This document shows, in pieces, positions 7,912-15,285 of a stretch of 37,590 bases of DNA. Below the pieces are notes generated by a model. That model searched no databases, had not been told where the DNA came from, and saw only the letters and a program-made list of their open reading frames with translations. Made by a program: the position numbers and the translations under genes. The DNA comes from Methanobacteriota archaeon (GTDB lineage: Archaea; Methanobacteriota; Methanobacteria; Methanobacteriales; Methanobacteriaceae), in the NCBI GenBank assembly GCA_023434825.1, contig JAEYSH010000029.1, positions 1 to 37,590 on the forward strand. Direction: 5' to 3'. Numbering within the stretch: the stretch's first letter is position 1; the number at the start of each line of letters is the position of its first letter.

Positions 7912-8706
7912 ATGATGTTTGATGAGAAAATGCTATCTGCATTGCAAAAACTGGGATTAACACATTACGGTGCAAAAACTTATATTGTTATAACAAGATT
8001 TGGGCCAATTGACGCTACAAAAATTGCTGAAGAGGCGAATATACCTAGAACAAAGATTTATGATGTATTAAACAAGCTAGAACAGGATGAATGGGTAAAT
8101 GTGAAAAAGGGAAGGCCAATGTTATTTACTGCTCGAGACCCAAGAGACATAATCGAAGATCGTAAAAGAGGCCTTTTTACTGAAATCGATTCTCTATCAA
8201 ATGAAATGTCATTAATGTATGATCAACAGATTAAAAAGGAAATACCCAATGCATGGCTAATTCATGGCAAAAATAACATTACAGAAAAATCACTGGATAT
8301 GATTTCAAAAGCTCAAAAAAGTGTTATGATGACTGGTGACTTATACTTCCCAGAAGAGGTTGAATCTTTAAAGTCAATTATCCCAAACGCCAAGAAGAAA
8401 AATATTAGCTTCCGAATTATAGCAGGAGAGATTATAAAGACCAGTGAAGGCGAAATTGACCTTGTAAAAGCATTTACTGAAGTTCAGCCAGAAATGATAA
8501 CTTCCGGGAAACCACCAATCAAATATGTAATAGTCGATGAAAAAGAACTATTGATTATGTTCCCAAAAATACATGAAGATATTTTAGATTTAAACAAGGT
8601 GGTTGCTTTATGGATTCCTAGCCCGGCAGTAGCTTCTTCCATGGTTGATATGTTCAATATGAGATGGAATGAATACGTAAGAATGCAAACAAATAATAAT
8701 CAATGA
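7912..8706 (+). CDS. TrmB-family transcriptional regulator (264 aa)
   Basis: An N-terminal winged helix (about residues 8-75: LSALQKLGLTHYGAKTYIVI, then IDATKIAEEANIPRTKIYDV and a wing at KKGRPMLFTA) matches TrmB-like DNA-binding domains. A short coiled region (80-110) and a C-terminal PLD-like effector domain (about 115-255) follow, with the strand pattern KSVMMTGDLYFP, NISFRIIAGE and IKYVIVDEKELLIMF. TrmB proteins respond to small ligands such as sugars. GGTGA lies 7 nt before the ATG. It is divergent from the MFS exporter gene, so it probably controls that gene and itself. The ligand is unknown. Confidence 0.88.
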   Translation: MMFDEKMLSALQKLGLTHYGAKTYIVITRFGPIDATKIAEEANIPRTKIYDVLNKLEQDEWVNVKKGRPMLFTARDPRDIIEDRKRGLFTEIDSLSNEMSLMYDQQIKKEIPNAWLIHGKNNITEKSLDMISKAQKSVMMTGDLYFPEEVESLKSIIPNAKKKNISFRIIAGEIIKTSEGEIDLVKAFTEVQPEMITSGKPPIKYVIVDEKELLIMFPKIHEDILDLNKVVALWIPSPAVASSMVDMFNMRWNEYVRMQTNNNQ

Positions 8707-9062
8707 AATTAAAATTATCTTAACATTTTGTTTATTTAAAAAATTAAATAAAAAATATAACGACCATAGGGGTTAAAATAGTCGATATAAACGAAGCAAA
8801 TGGAAGCATTATATTGACTTTCCATTATTTTCACTTTTAATGTTGATTTTACAAAATTTTTATCATCTTGATTTGGAAAAATTTAATAAAAATAAACAAG
8901 TTATTATCACTTATACAAATAGTTAAGATTATAATTCAAACATTAATTTTATTACAATTAATTCGATTTTATTTGGATTTGTAATACTAACTATAACCTT
9001 TATATGATATGAATTTAGACTTAATTAAGAGGATAATTAGAATTCAAAACATCTAAAGAGGT
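8707..9062. other. Intergenic stretch with cbiM promoter
   Basis: AT-rich and non-coding. It includes a CGAC...GTCG inverted pair around 8761-8785 and a GTAATACTA element at 8981-8989 directly upstream of the TATA-like TTTATATG at 8999-9006. That TATA box would start transcription near 9030. GTAATACT is the same half-site that recurs inverted and direct in the downstream leader stem. No ORF is convincing. Confidence 0.55.
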
Positions 9063-9105
9063 CAGTATTACATTTTAGCTCTTAAAATGGGCTTAAGTAA
9101 TACTG
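9063..9105 (+). promoter_or_regulatory. Structured leader / candidate metal-responsive element of cbiM
   Basis: CAGTATTAC (9063-9071) pairs perfectly with GTAATACTG (9097-9105). Inside, ATTTTA pairs with TAAAAT around a GCTCT loop, leaving GGGCTTAA as a one-sided bulge. The loop's AGCTC could pair with GGGCT in an alternative fold or pseudoknot. It lies after the predicted start of transcription and 53 nt before the cbiM ATG. It could be a regulatory RNA or, because the arms also match an upstream GTAATACTA, sites for a NikR-like DNA-binding protein. Confidence 0.5.
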
Positions 9106-9158
9106 GATATGATAGTTTAAATTCAGATTTATAAAAAAAGTAAAAGGAGAACTTAAAA

Positions 9159-9833
9159 ATGCATATACCCGATGGTTTTATACCTTTATGGCAATGCGGC
9201 ATATATTACATAATAATGATCATTGCATTGTATTTTTCACTTAATTGGGCTAAAAAGAACCTTGATGAAAAGACAGTACCTTTAATGGCAATCTTAGCTG
9301 CCGGTATATTCGCAATAATGTCCCTAAACATTCCAGTAGCATTTGGAACAAGTGGACATATGGTAGGTGGAGCATTAGTAGCTCTGGTATTCTGCGCTCC
9401 CGAAGCAGCCGTTATAATATTTACCCTTGTGTTACTTGTACAGGGATTATTCTTTGGAGATGGAGGACTAACCGCTTTAGGAGCTAATGTACTTAATATG
9501 GGAATAATAGGCGGTTTTGTAGGACTTTACTCATTTAAAGCTCTAAGAAAAGTAATCGGTAAAGTACCAGCAATAGCAATAGCTTCATGGTTATCAATAT
9601 TCCTAGCAGCAATAGCAGTTGCAGTGGAAATGTGGCTTGCTGGCGCCTTCCCACTTGTAGCAGGAATAACCGCAATGGGAATATATCACGCGTTTATTGG
9701 AATAATTGAAGCTGTATTAACAGTTGTAGTAATTCTAGCTCTTGAAAATGTACGTCCAGACTTATTAGCATGGAACAGGAATAGAAAAGCAGACAATGCA
9801 GATTCTGAAAATATAGAGGTGGCTGCCAAATGA
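9159..9833 (+). CDS. cbiM: CbiM, substrate-binding membrane subunit of cobalt/nickel ECF importer
   Basis: The integral membrane S-component that captures Co2+ or Ni2+ for the CbiMNQO/NikMNQO importer. The metal site is intact: the N-terminal Met1-His2 of MHIPDG and His67 in FGTSGHMVGG, the ligands known from NikM. About six hydrophobic helices and the conserved FGDGGLTALGANVLNMG loop follow. Its 224-residue length is normal. AAGGAGAAC precedes the ATG. The stop overlaps the cbiN start (ATGA), so translation is coupled. Cobalt (for the B12-like corrinoids) and nickel (for F430) are both needed by methanogens, and the sequence does not decide between them. Confidence 0.93.
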   Translation: MHIPDGFIPLWQCGIYYIIMIIALYFSLNWAKKNLDEKTVPLMAILAAGIFAIMSLNIPVAFGTSGHMVGGALVALVFCAPEAAVIIFTLVLLVQGLFFGDGGLTALGANVLNMGIIGGFVGLYSFKALRKVIGKVPAIAIASWLSIFLAAIAVAVEMWLAGAFPLVAGITAMGIYHAFIGIIEAVLTVVVILALENVRPDLLAWNRNRKADNADSENIEVAAK

Positions 9834-10129
9834 GCCCTAAAGATAAAAAACTCGTTTTAGCTGGAGTGGCTGTTTGCATAGTGATAGCTATAATGTCCCC
9901 ATTTATAGCATCATCAAATCCAGACGGATTTGAAAAATCAGCTGAACAACTTGCAGCAAATCCAGAACCCGAACCAGCTTTTGATTCTCCTTTACCAGAT
10001 TATACATATGAGCCATTGGGCAAAATAGGTGAAATAGGAGCTTTAGCTTTAGGTGCCATTATAACTTTAGGTTTAGGATATGGAATTGCATTATTACTTA
10101 AAAAGAGGAACCCCCAAAAGCCAGAATAA
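9830..10129 (+). CDS. cbiN: CbiN/PDGLE-domain accessory subunit of the cobalt/nickel importer
   Basis: A 99-residue protein with two membrane helices (about 9-27 and 70-90). Between them is an external loop carrying the family hallmark, here NPDGFEKSAE (PDGLE in most relatives). CbiN works with CbiM and is needed for metal loading. The ATG overlaps the cbiM stop. The C-terminus is basic (KKRNPQK), as expected inside the cell. A strong inverted repeat follows the stop, separating it from cbiQ by 75 nt. Confidence 0.9.
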   Translation: MSPKDKKLVLAGVAVCIVIAIMSPFIASSNPDGFEKSAEQLAANPEPEPAFDSPLPDYTYEPLGKIGEIGALALGAIITLGLGYGIALLLKKRNPQKPE

Positions 10130-10138
10130 TTTCCATTA

Positions 10139-10187
10139 ACTTTTATTTTTTAAACTTTTTAAAGTAGAAAAATAAAAGTATTTTTTA
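10139..10187 (+). terminator. Inverted repeat and T-run between cbiN and cbiQ (possible attenuator)
   Basis: ACTTTTATTTTT (10139-10150) is perfectly complementary to AAAAATAAAAGT (10168-10179), with a 17-nt loop and TATTTTTTATATTT behind. It sits inside the cbiMNQ operon and could partly stop transcription, lowering cbiQ relative to cbiMN. Confidence 0.45.
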
Positions 10188-10204
10188 TATTTGAGGAGAA
10201 AAAA

Positions 10205-11005
10205 ATGAGCGGATTAGGTTCGATTTATAATCTCGAAAAAGAGACTATGAAAGATAGCTTCCTTCATTTAATGGATGGAAGAGTTAAATTAGTTATTTTA
10301 ATCTTTATTATCGTTTACGCTGTTTATACTACAGAAATCTTAGTTTTAGCAGTGATGGAAATATATCTATTACTTTTGATTTATCTATCCAAAGTCTCAT
10401 TTAAAGGTGCTATGAAAAGAGTATTGCTTCTATTACCTTTTGGTGGAGCCATAATAATTTTTCAACCATTTGTTCATCCCGGAACAGTTATGTACGTTTT
10501 ACCTTTCGGCATTAATGTAACATATGAAGGTCTGGCCTTTGGAATGCTTTTATTTTCAAGACTTGTAGTAACCCTCACAGCCATAGTTTTATTATCTTCT
10601 ATAAGCCCTATGCAGGAAGTTGTACAATCATTTAGAAAATTGGGGATGCCTAAAGAATTTTCTATGCTATTTGGATTAATGGTTCGATTCCTTTTTGTCT
10701 TTTTTGATGAACTTCAAAGGATTAGGAACGCTCAAACTTCTAGAAACTTTGATATATTCAATAAAAAAACTGCATACATGTGGAGAATGAAACAAATTGG
10801 TTATACTATAATGATGATGTTTTTGAGGTCTTATGAACAGGGAGAAAAGGTTTATGCAAGCATGCTAAGCAGAGGATACTCAGATGACTCTGATATGTAC
10901 ACTACAAAGGATAAAATAGGGCAAAAAGAGTACAAATTCATAATAATAACCTTAGCAGTTGTTATAACTATTGAAATAATGAAATATGCATCATTTATAA
11001 ATTAA
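10205..11005 (+). CDS. cbiQ: CbiQ, transmembrane coupling (EcfT) subunit of the cobalt/nickel importer
   Basis: A 266-residue integral membrane protein that couples the ATPase pair to CbiM. The two EcfT coupling-helix signatures are visible: RNAQTSRNFD near residue 178 and ASMLSRGYSDD near residue 220 (the A-R-G type motifs). Four to five hydrophobic segments occupy the first 150 residues and the C-terminus. GAGGAGA precedes the ATG. The partner ATPase CbiO normally follows, but the next gene is an unrelated lipoprotein, so the ATPase must be encoded elsewhere. Confidence 0.92.
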   Translation: MSGLGSIYNLEKETMKDSFLHLMDGRVKLVILIFIIVYAVYTTEILVLAVMEIYLLLLIYLSKVSFKGAMKRVLLLLPFGGAIIIFQPFVHPGTVMYVLPFGINVTYEGLAFGMLLFSRLVVTLTAIVLLSSISPMQEVVQSFRKLGMPKEFSMLFGLMVRFLFVFFDELQRIRNAQTSRNFDIFNKKTAYMWRMKQIGYTIMMMFLRSYEQGEKVYASMLSRGYSDDSDMYTTKDKIGQKEYKFIIITLAVVITIEIMKYASFIN

Positions 11006-11026
11006 TTTTAAATTTTTTATCATTTT

Positions 11027-11049
11027 AATTGGATAAAAAAAGTCCAATT
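11027..11049 (+). terminator. Hairpin after cbiQ
   Basis: AATTGGA and TCCAATT form a 7-bp stem around a 9-nt A-rich loop, 22 nt after the cbiQ stop. T-rich sequence (AATTTTTTATCATTTT) lies just before it. It marks the likely end of the cbi transcript. Confidence 0.4.
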
Positions 11050-11176
11050 TAAATTAAAATACTCCAAAAATCACCATTTACATTTTGAACACAACTTTCG
11101 TGTTAGAGAGATTTAATAAAAAAATTATATTATAATGTTTAATATAGTCAATTAGACAATATTATATGGTGGTTTA

Positions 11177-11596
11177 ATGTGGAAAAAATATTTATCTTTA
11201 TTGGGAATTTGTTTTATTTTAGTTATAATTACAGGAATATCAGGGTGTACCAGTTCTAATAATGCAAATCCACAGACAGATATAGTGGTAGATGGTAATC
11301 TTAATGGTCAATGGAACAATCCAGAACAGACACAGTGGTTGGTTACTGGAAACATAAAAAGCTTAAGTAATACTGATTATTCTGAAGTAACAGTTAAATT
11401 AACAGCATATAACAATCAGAATCAAGTGCTTGGAGAAAGTACTACAACTACAAGCATGAGTAACGGATATGGATCAATTAGTGCAGTTATTCCAGTAACA
11501 GGTCAGCCAAATTATACAAATATGACTGTAGTAACCGCTACACAAAGTACAACAAGTGATTCAGACACTTCTAAAACCAAAAAAAGGAGAAAATAA
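11177..11596 (+). CDS. Secreted lipoprotein with FxLYD-like beta domain (139 aa)
   Basis: The N-terminus is a signal peptide with a lipobox: positively charged WKK, a hydrophobic core to residue 20, then GISGC with Cys24 as the lipid site. The rest (about 45-125) is a beta-rich domain with WLVTGNIKSLSNTDYSEVTV and NQVLGESTTT, resembling FxLYD domains found in archaeal surface lipoproteins. The C-terminus is strongly basic (TKKRRK), unusual for an exported domain. GGTGG lies upstream of the ATG. It is monocistronic and its binding partner is unknown. Confidence 0.72.
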   Translation: MWKKYLSLLGICFILVIITGISGCTSSNNANPQTDIVVDGNLNGQWNNPEQTQWLVTGNIKSLSNTDYSEVTVKLTAYNNQNQVLGESTTTTSMSNGYGSISAVIPVTGQPNYTNMTVVTATQSTTSDSDTSKTKKRRK

Positions 11597-11752
11597 CTCC
11601 TATTTTAATCTTTAATTTTCTTTAAAGTTTTGGCGATAATAAATCTAAAATAGTTGAAATCAGAGCAAAAACTAGAAACTCAAAATCTATTTGAGGATTT
11701 ATATTCATTATCAACGTTATTTTGAAATCTATTTTTATCCATAATCTCTATT

Positions 11753-11890
11753 TTACTCATCATTTCTTTTTCCAGCGAAATAATTCAACCAATTGCCCAT
11801 ACACTCATCATATACTGGACACTCTGGACAACGGGATTTATGGGTATTTTCTTCAGCCATAATTTCTTTTTTATTCCTTATATTCTCCAT
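11753..11890 (-). CDS. Cys-motif miniprotein (45 aa), unknown
   Basis: On the minus strand an ATG at 11890, preceded by an excellent GGAGGGA site, opens a 45-codon frame. The N-terminal half is polar and charged (MENIRNKKEIMAEENTHKSR). The centre is CPECPVYDEC (Cys21, Cys24, Cys30) and the end is GNWLNYFAGKRNDE. The C-P-x-C-P-x5-C arrangement plus the strong ribosome-binding site argue for a real gene. It may bind a metal or an Fe-S cluster, probably with partner ligands, since only three Cys are present. I do not recognise the family. Confidence 0.65.
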   Translation of the reverse strand: MENIRNKKEIMAEENTHKSRCPECPVYDECMGNWLNYFAGKRNDE

Positions 11891-11971
11891 GAAATCCCTC
11901 CAAAATAAGTAAAATTTCCTTAATTTATCATAGCCCCAAAAATAAAAAAAGAAAAATATGAAATGGATTTA

Positions 11972-12211
11972 TTATAATCCTGCTTTGTTAACTATTGTAT
12001 CTGCAACTTCTTCAGCACTATTAAATGGGAAATCGTCTGCTGTAAGCACTTGTCCAGCATCAGATGCTTTTAATTCAACATCACCAGATTTACAAGTAGT
12101 ATCTGAGCCATCAGGTAGTGCTGCAAAAAGTTCCTCCGGTGTTTTGATTGGGAAGTTTGCTCCCTGGAGTGCTCCAACTATTTGACTTTTAATATCTTCT
12201 TTTACGCTCAT
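11972..12211 (-). CDS. MTH865-like family protein (79 aa)
   Basis: This matches the small MTH865 family of methanobacteria (structure known, function unknown), a helical EF-hand-like fold. The characteristic stretches are PEELFAALPDGSDTTCKSGD and LKASDAGQVLTADDFPF, then EEVADTIVNKAGL. Length is typical. The single Cys (C40) is the family Cys. GGAGGATTATTT precedes the ATG. A minus-strand TATA box (TATATATTTATATT, about 12252-12266) lies upstream. It is divergent from a winged-helix regulator gene with a large palindrome between them, so it is probably that regulator's target. Confidence 0.92.
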   Translation of the reverse strand: MSVKEDIKSQIVGALQGANFPIKTPEELFAALPDGSDTTCKSGDVELKASDAGQVLTADDFPFNSAEEVADTIVNKAGL

Positions 12212-12276
12212 TAAATAATCCTCCTATCCTTTTGTAATTTAACTATTGTTAAAATATAAATATATACTAAACCGTC

Positions 12277-12303
12277 ATAAAATTATACAAAGTACAATTT
12301 TAT
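12277..12303. promoter_or_regulatory. 27-bp near-perfect palindrome (operator) between MTH865-like and winged-helix genes
   Basis: Arms ATAAAATTATAC (12277-12288) and GTACAATTTTAT (12292-12303) are complementary at 11 of 12 positions around AAA. A third half-site, ATAAAATTGTAT, occupies 12358-12369, directly before the winged-helix start codon. A second small palindrome TGACT-N5-AGTCA lies at 12313-12327. The palindrome is upstream of both TATA boxes, and the lone half-site lies at the regulator's transcription start. Confidence 0.6.
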
Positions 12304-12338
12304 ACACAAATATGACTAAAAGAGTCAAGAAAGAAACC

Positions 12339-12347
12339 TTTAATATA
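12339..12347 (+). promoter_or_regulatory. TATA box of a leaderless promoter
   Basis: TTTAATATA lies at -32 to -24 from the ATG at 12371, where the box sits relative to an archaeal transcription start. No ribosome-binding site precedes that ATG, so the mRNA probably begins at or next to the start codon. Confidence 0.5.
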
Positions 12348-12370
12348 TTCTAAATGAATAAAATTGTATA

Positions 12371-13120
12371 ATGGAAAATGTCAATAAATTAGAAAATAGA
12401 GAAGTAATTGATACTAATGCTAAATTAGATGCTATTCATCAAGATATTAAACGTTTAATGGAAAAATCCAATCAAGAATATCTCGATTTAATGTTAGCTA
12501 GCTTAAAAAAGGATATTTTAAATTCAGTTAATGCTTATGTTAAAGATGATATTGAAAATGGACTCTCTAAAAATATGGTAGATCCTTGCAAGATGAGAGA
12601 AACTTGTAAAGAGAAATTTACTGAATTTTTAGAAAACAATGCTGAGCTAATAAAGCATGAAAATGTTTCAAAGGAAATTATAGATAATAAAAAAGCTGAA
12701 TTAAATGAAATAAGAAAAACTGCTCCATTTGATAAATGCGATATCTGTTTTGAAGAAGTTGGCTCAATTTATGATAAGCAATTAAATCTTATAAGTTCTC
12801 TACAAATTTATAGTGATAATGAAGAAGATAAAGCCGAAATATCATCTATTCCAGAAGGAATAATGGTTAAAAGTGTGCTTGAACCTATTTCCAATAAACA
12901 AAGACTTCAAATTCTTAAATCTATGGCTTTAGAGACCATGACTTTCACTGCACTTTCTGAATTAACCGGACTTCGTGGCGGTAATTTGTTATATCACATT
13001 CAAAAATTGCTTGAAAGTGACCTTATAATACAGCGTCATGAACGTGGCGATTATATGATCACTGAAAAAGGATATAATTTACTGATAATGCTCAGCAATT
13101 TTAAAAAATATCTGAAATAG
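12371..13120 (+). CDS. Winged-helix transcriptional regulator with Cys-bearing N-terminal domain (249 aa)
   Basis: The C-terminal part (about residues 172-245) is an ArsR-like winged helix: EPISNKQRLQILKSMALETM, TALSELTGLRGGNLLYHIQK (recognition helix) and a wing at IIQRHERGDYMITEKGY. The N-terminal 150 residues are helical and charged, with DPCKMRETC and DKCDICFEE motifs whose four Cys could sense redox state or metal. There is no ribosome-binding site, and the TATA box spacing suggests leaderless translation. It probably regulates itself and the divergent MTH865-like gene through the palindrome between them. Confidence 0.8.
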   Translation: MENVNKLENREVIDTNAKLDAIHQDIKRLMEKSNQEYLDLMLASLKKDILNSVNAYVKDDIENGLSKNMVDPCKMRETCKEKFTEFLENNAELIKHENVSKEIIDNKKAELNEIRKTAPFDKCDICFEEVGSIYDKQLNLISSLQIYSDNEEDKAEISSIPEGIMVKSVLEPISNKQRLQILKSMALETMTFTALSELTGLRGGNLLYHIQKLLESDLIIQRHERGDYMITEKGYNLLIMLSNFKKYLK

Positions 13121-13197
13121 AAGTATCTAATTATAACTCTTTTAAATACATTTAATAGAGTAATAAATAGATTTGACTAAAACAACTTTAATTAGAT

Positions 13198-13548
13198 TCA
13201 ATGATGTTGAATTAACGCTATTCGTACTCCATTTGGATCTTCTAAGAAAGCAAGAGTCCCCACAGTTATTTGAGTTGGTTCCATTGTGATTTTGGCACCT
13301 TTAGCTTTTAGTTCTTTCACTGTGGCGTTTAAATCTTCAACATCCATTCCTATGGAATATAGTCCCGGTTCATCTCGAGGGTTCTTAATAATTTCGACCA
13401 TAGTTTCTCCTTCACCTTTAAGCAATGTAATTGCTCCAACAGACCCTAAATCATATTGGCTATCTATTTCAAATCCCATTACATCAGTATAGAATTTAAT
13501 TGACTCATCCATATCATTAACAATCATTGTAGTGTATTTAATTTTCAT
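13198..13548 (-). CDS. VOC superfamily (glyoxalase/bleomycin-resistance-like) protein (116 aa)
   Basis: A single vicinal-oxygen-chelate module of two beta-alpha-beta-beta-beta repeats: YTTMIVNDMDESIKFYTDVM at the start, MVEIIKNP at the end of the first repeat, SIGMDVEDLNATVKELKAKG in the second, and the usual close EDPNGVRIALIQHH. The first metal ligand position carries Thr rather than His, so it is not a standard glyoxalase I. An isomerase, dioxygenase-like or binding role is possible. GGGTGGTT precedes the ATG. It converges with the winged-helix gene and shows no operon partner. Confidence 0.82.
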   Translation of the reverse strand: MKIKYTTMIVNDMDESIKFYTDVMGFEIDSQYDLGSVGAITLLKGEGETMVEIIKNPRDEPGLYSIGMDVEDLNATVKELKAKGAKITMEPTQITVGTLAFLEDPNGVRIALIQHH

Positions 13549-13752
13549 TTTTAACCACCCCTGCTTTCATTCAATTTTTATAAAAGAAAGCTAGTTTTCC
13601 ATAGCTTATTTAAATTCCTAGCCTTCTATTCTATTTAATAATAAAGAATTTATATAATTAATTTTTTTATAAAATGGGAATACAAAAAATAGCGATAAGT
13701 AGCAAAAAATAGCCCATTTAAGCCAAATAAAATAAAAATTATTTAAAAATTA

Positions 13753-13974
13753 TCAATCGAATAGTAAACTGTATTCTTCCTCGGTTATTACCCCTTTACT
13801 TTTTAAGAGTTTAGCTAATTTCTCTAGTTTATCAGAATGGACGTTGGTAATTACTTCTTCAGGCTCATTTTCCTTTTCATTTTCTCTTGATCCCTGCATC
13901 TCATTTACCATCATCATTCTTCTTCTTGTTCTCCTTCTAGCTCCACCTCTTCCTAAAGGCCCTAAATCTGGCAT
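13753..13974 (-). CDS. Small SHOCT-like protein with Arg-rich N-terminus (73 aa)
   Basis: Residues 7-20 are Gly/Arg-rich (GRGGARRRTRRR), resembling a nucleic-acid-binding tail. A Glu-rich linker (ENEKENEPEE) follows. The last 27 residues, DKLEKLAKLLKSKGVITEEE plus YSLLFD, match the SHOCT short C-terminal helix pair, a module often appended to other proteins. GGAGTGAT gives a strong ribosome-binding site. It stands alone between two intergenic gaps. It may oligomerise through SHOCT while the tail contacts RNA, DNA or acidic lipids; the role is unknown. Confidence 0.72.
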   Translation of the reverse strand: MPDLGPLGRGGARRRTRRRMMMVNEMQGSRENEKENEPEEVITNVHSDKLEKLAKLLKSKGVITEEEYSLLFD

Positions 13975-14127
13975 TATATCACTCCTTCAAGTTTTTAATT
14001 TTTAAATGTTTTCATTTTAAAATAGTCACTTATGTATAAATAATTATATGGTTTGAATGTACAATTAAAAATAAATATGAGAAAGTTTAAGGAGTATAAA
14101 TGTTTTATAAAATAATTTAGTGATAAA

Positions 14128-14220
14128 ATGGATGATAGACAATTTAAAATAATCTTTTTATTTAGTTTGATTATAATTGGGATTTTATTATATGTAATTA
14201 TAGGCATATTAAGTAAATAA
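14128..14220 (+). CDS. Single-helix membrane miniprotein (30 aa), candidate
   Basis: ATG at 14128 with AGTGAT upstream opens a 30-codon frame: a charged start MDDRQFK, one continuous hydrophobic helix (residues 8-27) and a Ser-Lys end. This charge-helix-charge layout is that of small membrane peptides. The evidence is limited to start, ribosome-binding site and composition, and AT-rich DNA produces such frames by chance. The surrounding region (13975-14367) otherwise shows no gene. Confidence 0.4.
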   Translation: MDDRQFKIIFLFSLIIIGILLYVIIGILSK

Positions 14221-14367
14221 TATTCTATTTAAGTAATTAAATGATTTATTGATTTTAAATCGTGAAATATTCATTTATTTAAATTAAAAATATTGCAATC
14301 ATAACTAATTGAATTAACAAAATAAAAAAAATAATTAAAAGCTAATTTTATGAAAATTATTTCTATA

Positions 14368-14580
14368 TTATTCAGATCCTATAGAAATACATTCCCAAGT
14401 TTCAGCTTCTGTATCAATAGTAGCGTATAAATCTTTTTCTACATCAGTGAATAAATCTTCACAGGAAAATTTTAAATCTGCAGCTTTTTTAACAGAATAT
14501 ATTCTACCTCTTGCACTTTTAACAATTATATCGCCTTCTCGGCTTATTCCAATTACTATCTGTTTTATTTCTTTTGCCAT
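14368..14580 (-). CDS. Hypothetical small protein (70 aa)
   Basis: Begins MAKEIKQIVIGISREGDIIV and continues as alternating strands (SARGRIYSVKKAADLKF) with a final ETWECISIGSE, suggesting a small all-beta or alpha/beta domain. Two Cys (about 39 and 64) are present without a zinc motif. A TTG three codons upstream opens the same frame, but the ATG at 14580 is preferred, with GGAAG about 10 nt upstream. The family is not recognised. It is divergent from the 14797 gene; between them lies a perfect 12-bp palindrome ATAGTTAACTAT (14688-14699). Confidence 0.62.
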   Translation of the reverse strand: MAKEIKQIVIGISREGDIIVKSARGRIYSVKKAADLKFSCEDLFTDVEKDLYATIDTEAETWECISIGSE

Positions 14581-14796
14581 AATACACAACTTCCTACTTT
14601 TAAAATTAATTTAAGTTAAATAATTCACTGTTTCTTAAGTATTTTCAATATATTTAACACAATATATATTATAATTTAAGAATTTTAATAGTTAACTATC
14701 TTTGAATTTATGGCTTAAAATAATTAAATTCTAAATCATAAAGATTATTAGAAAATAAAATTAATCAACTATAATCAAACTTTGAGAGTAATTAAT

Positions 14797-15285
14797 ATGG
14801 AATTTCAAGATTATATGCTCGAATATAAAAAACAGCTGGAAAAAGGTCACATAATAAAGGCATATGAAGGATTAATGAACTATATAATGAGTCTAAGAGT
14901 GCATTTTAAAAATAAATATCCGAAATATTCTGTTTCAGGCATTTATTATGGATATATGGATATGACATATTTTTCCTTTACACCAGAATCATTAAAACGC
15001 CTGAAATTGAAAATAGCAATAGTTTTTATTCATAAAACATTCAGATTTGAAGTCTGGTTAGCTGGATCTAATAAAAAAGTTCAAAATGAGTACTGGAATT
15101 TGTTTAAAGAAAGCGATTTTGATAAATACTACGTTCCATCAAATATAAAAGGTATTGATTCTATTTTAGAGCATGTTTTGGTTGAAAATCCAGATTTTAG
15201 TGATTTGAACACATTAACAGAAAATATGGAGACAGATATACTGAAGTTTATTGATGATGTCGATAAATTCTTATCCAAATATTAA
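14797..15285 (+). CDS. Conserved hypothetical protein, DUF7000-like (162 aa)
   Basis: A soluble protein starting MEFQDYMLEYKKQLEKGHII, with the strong block KYPKYSVSGIYYGYMDMTYF and then LKLKIAIVFIHKTFRFEVWL. This arrangement (helix, YYGYMDMT strand pair, then a W-containing strand) resembles a family I recall as DUF7000, seen in Firmicutes and methanogens. Function is unknown. An in-frame TTG at 14782 is an alternative start, but the ATG at 14797 follows GAGAGTAATTA and fits better. No operon partner. Confidence 0.68.
   Translation: MEFQDYMLEYKKQLEKGHIIKAYEGLMNYIMSLRVHFKNKYPKYSVSGIYYGYMDMTYFSFTPESLKRLKLKIAIVFIHKTFRFEVWLAGSNKKVQNEYWNLFKESDFDKYYVPSNIKGIDSILEHVLVENPDFSDLNTLTENMETDILKFIDDVDKFLSKY

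Noticed and set aside
9063..9105. Cobalamin riboswitch upstream of cbiM
   Set aside because: The leader is far too short and lacks anything resembling the B12-box. The seen stem-loop is a different structure.
13995..14207. A 70-codon minus-strand frame rich in Ile, Asn and Phe
   Set aside because: Composition is that of translated AT-rich DNA. The opposite strand holds a better-supported small frame at 14128-14220.
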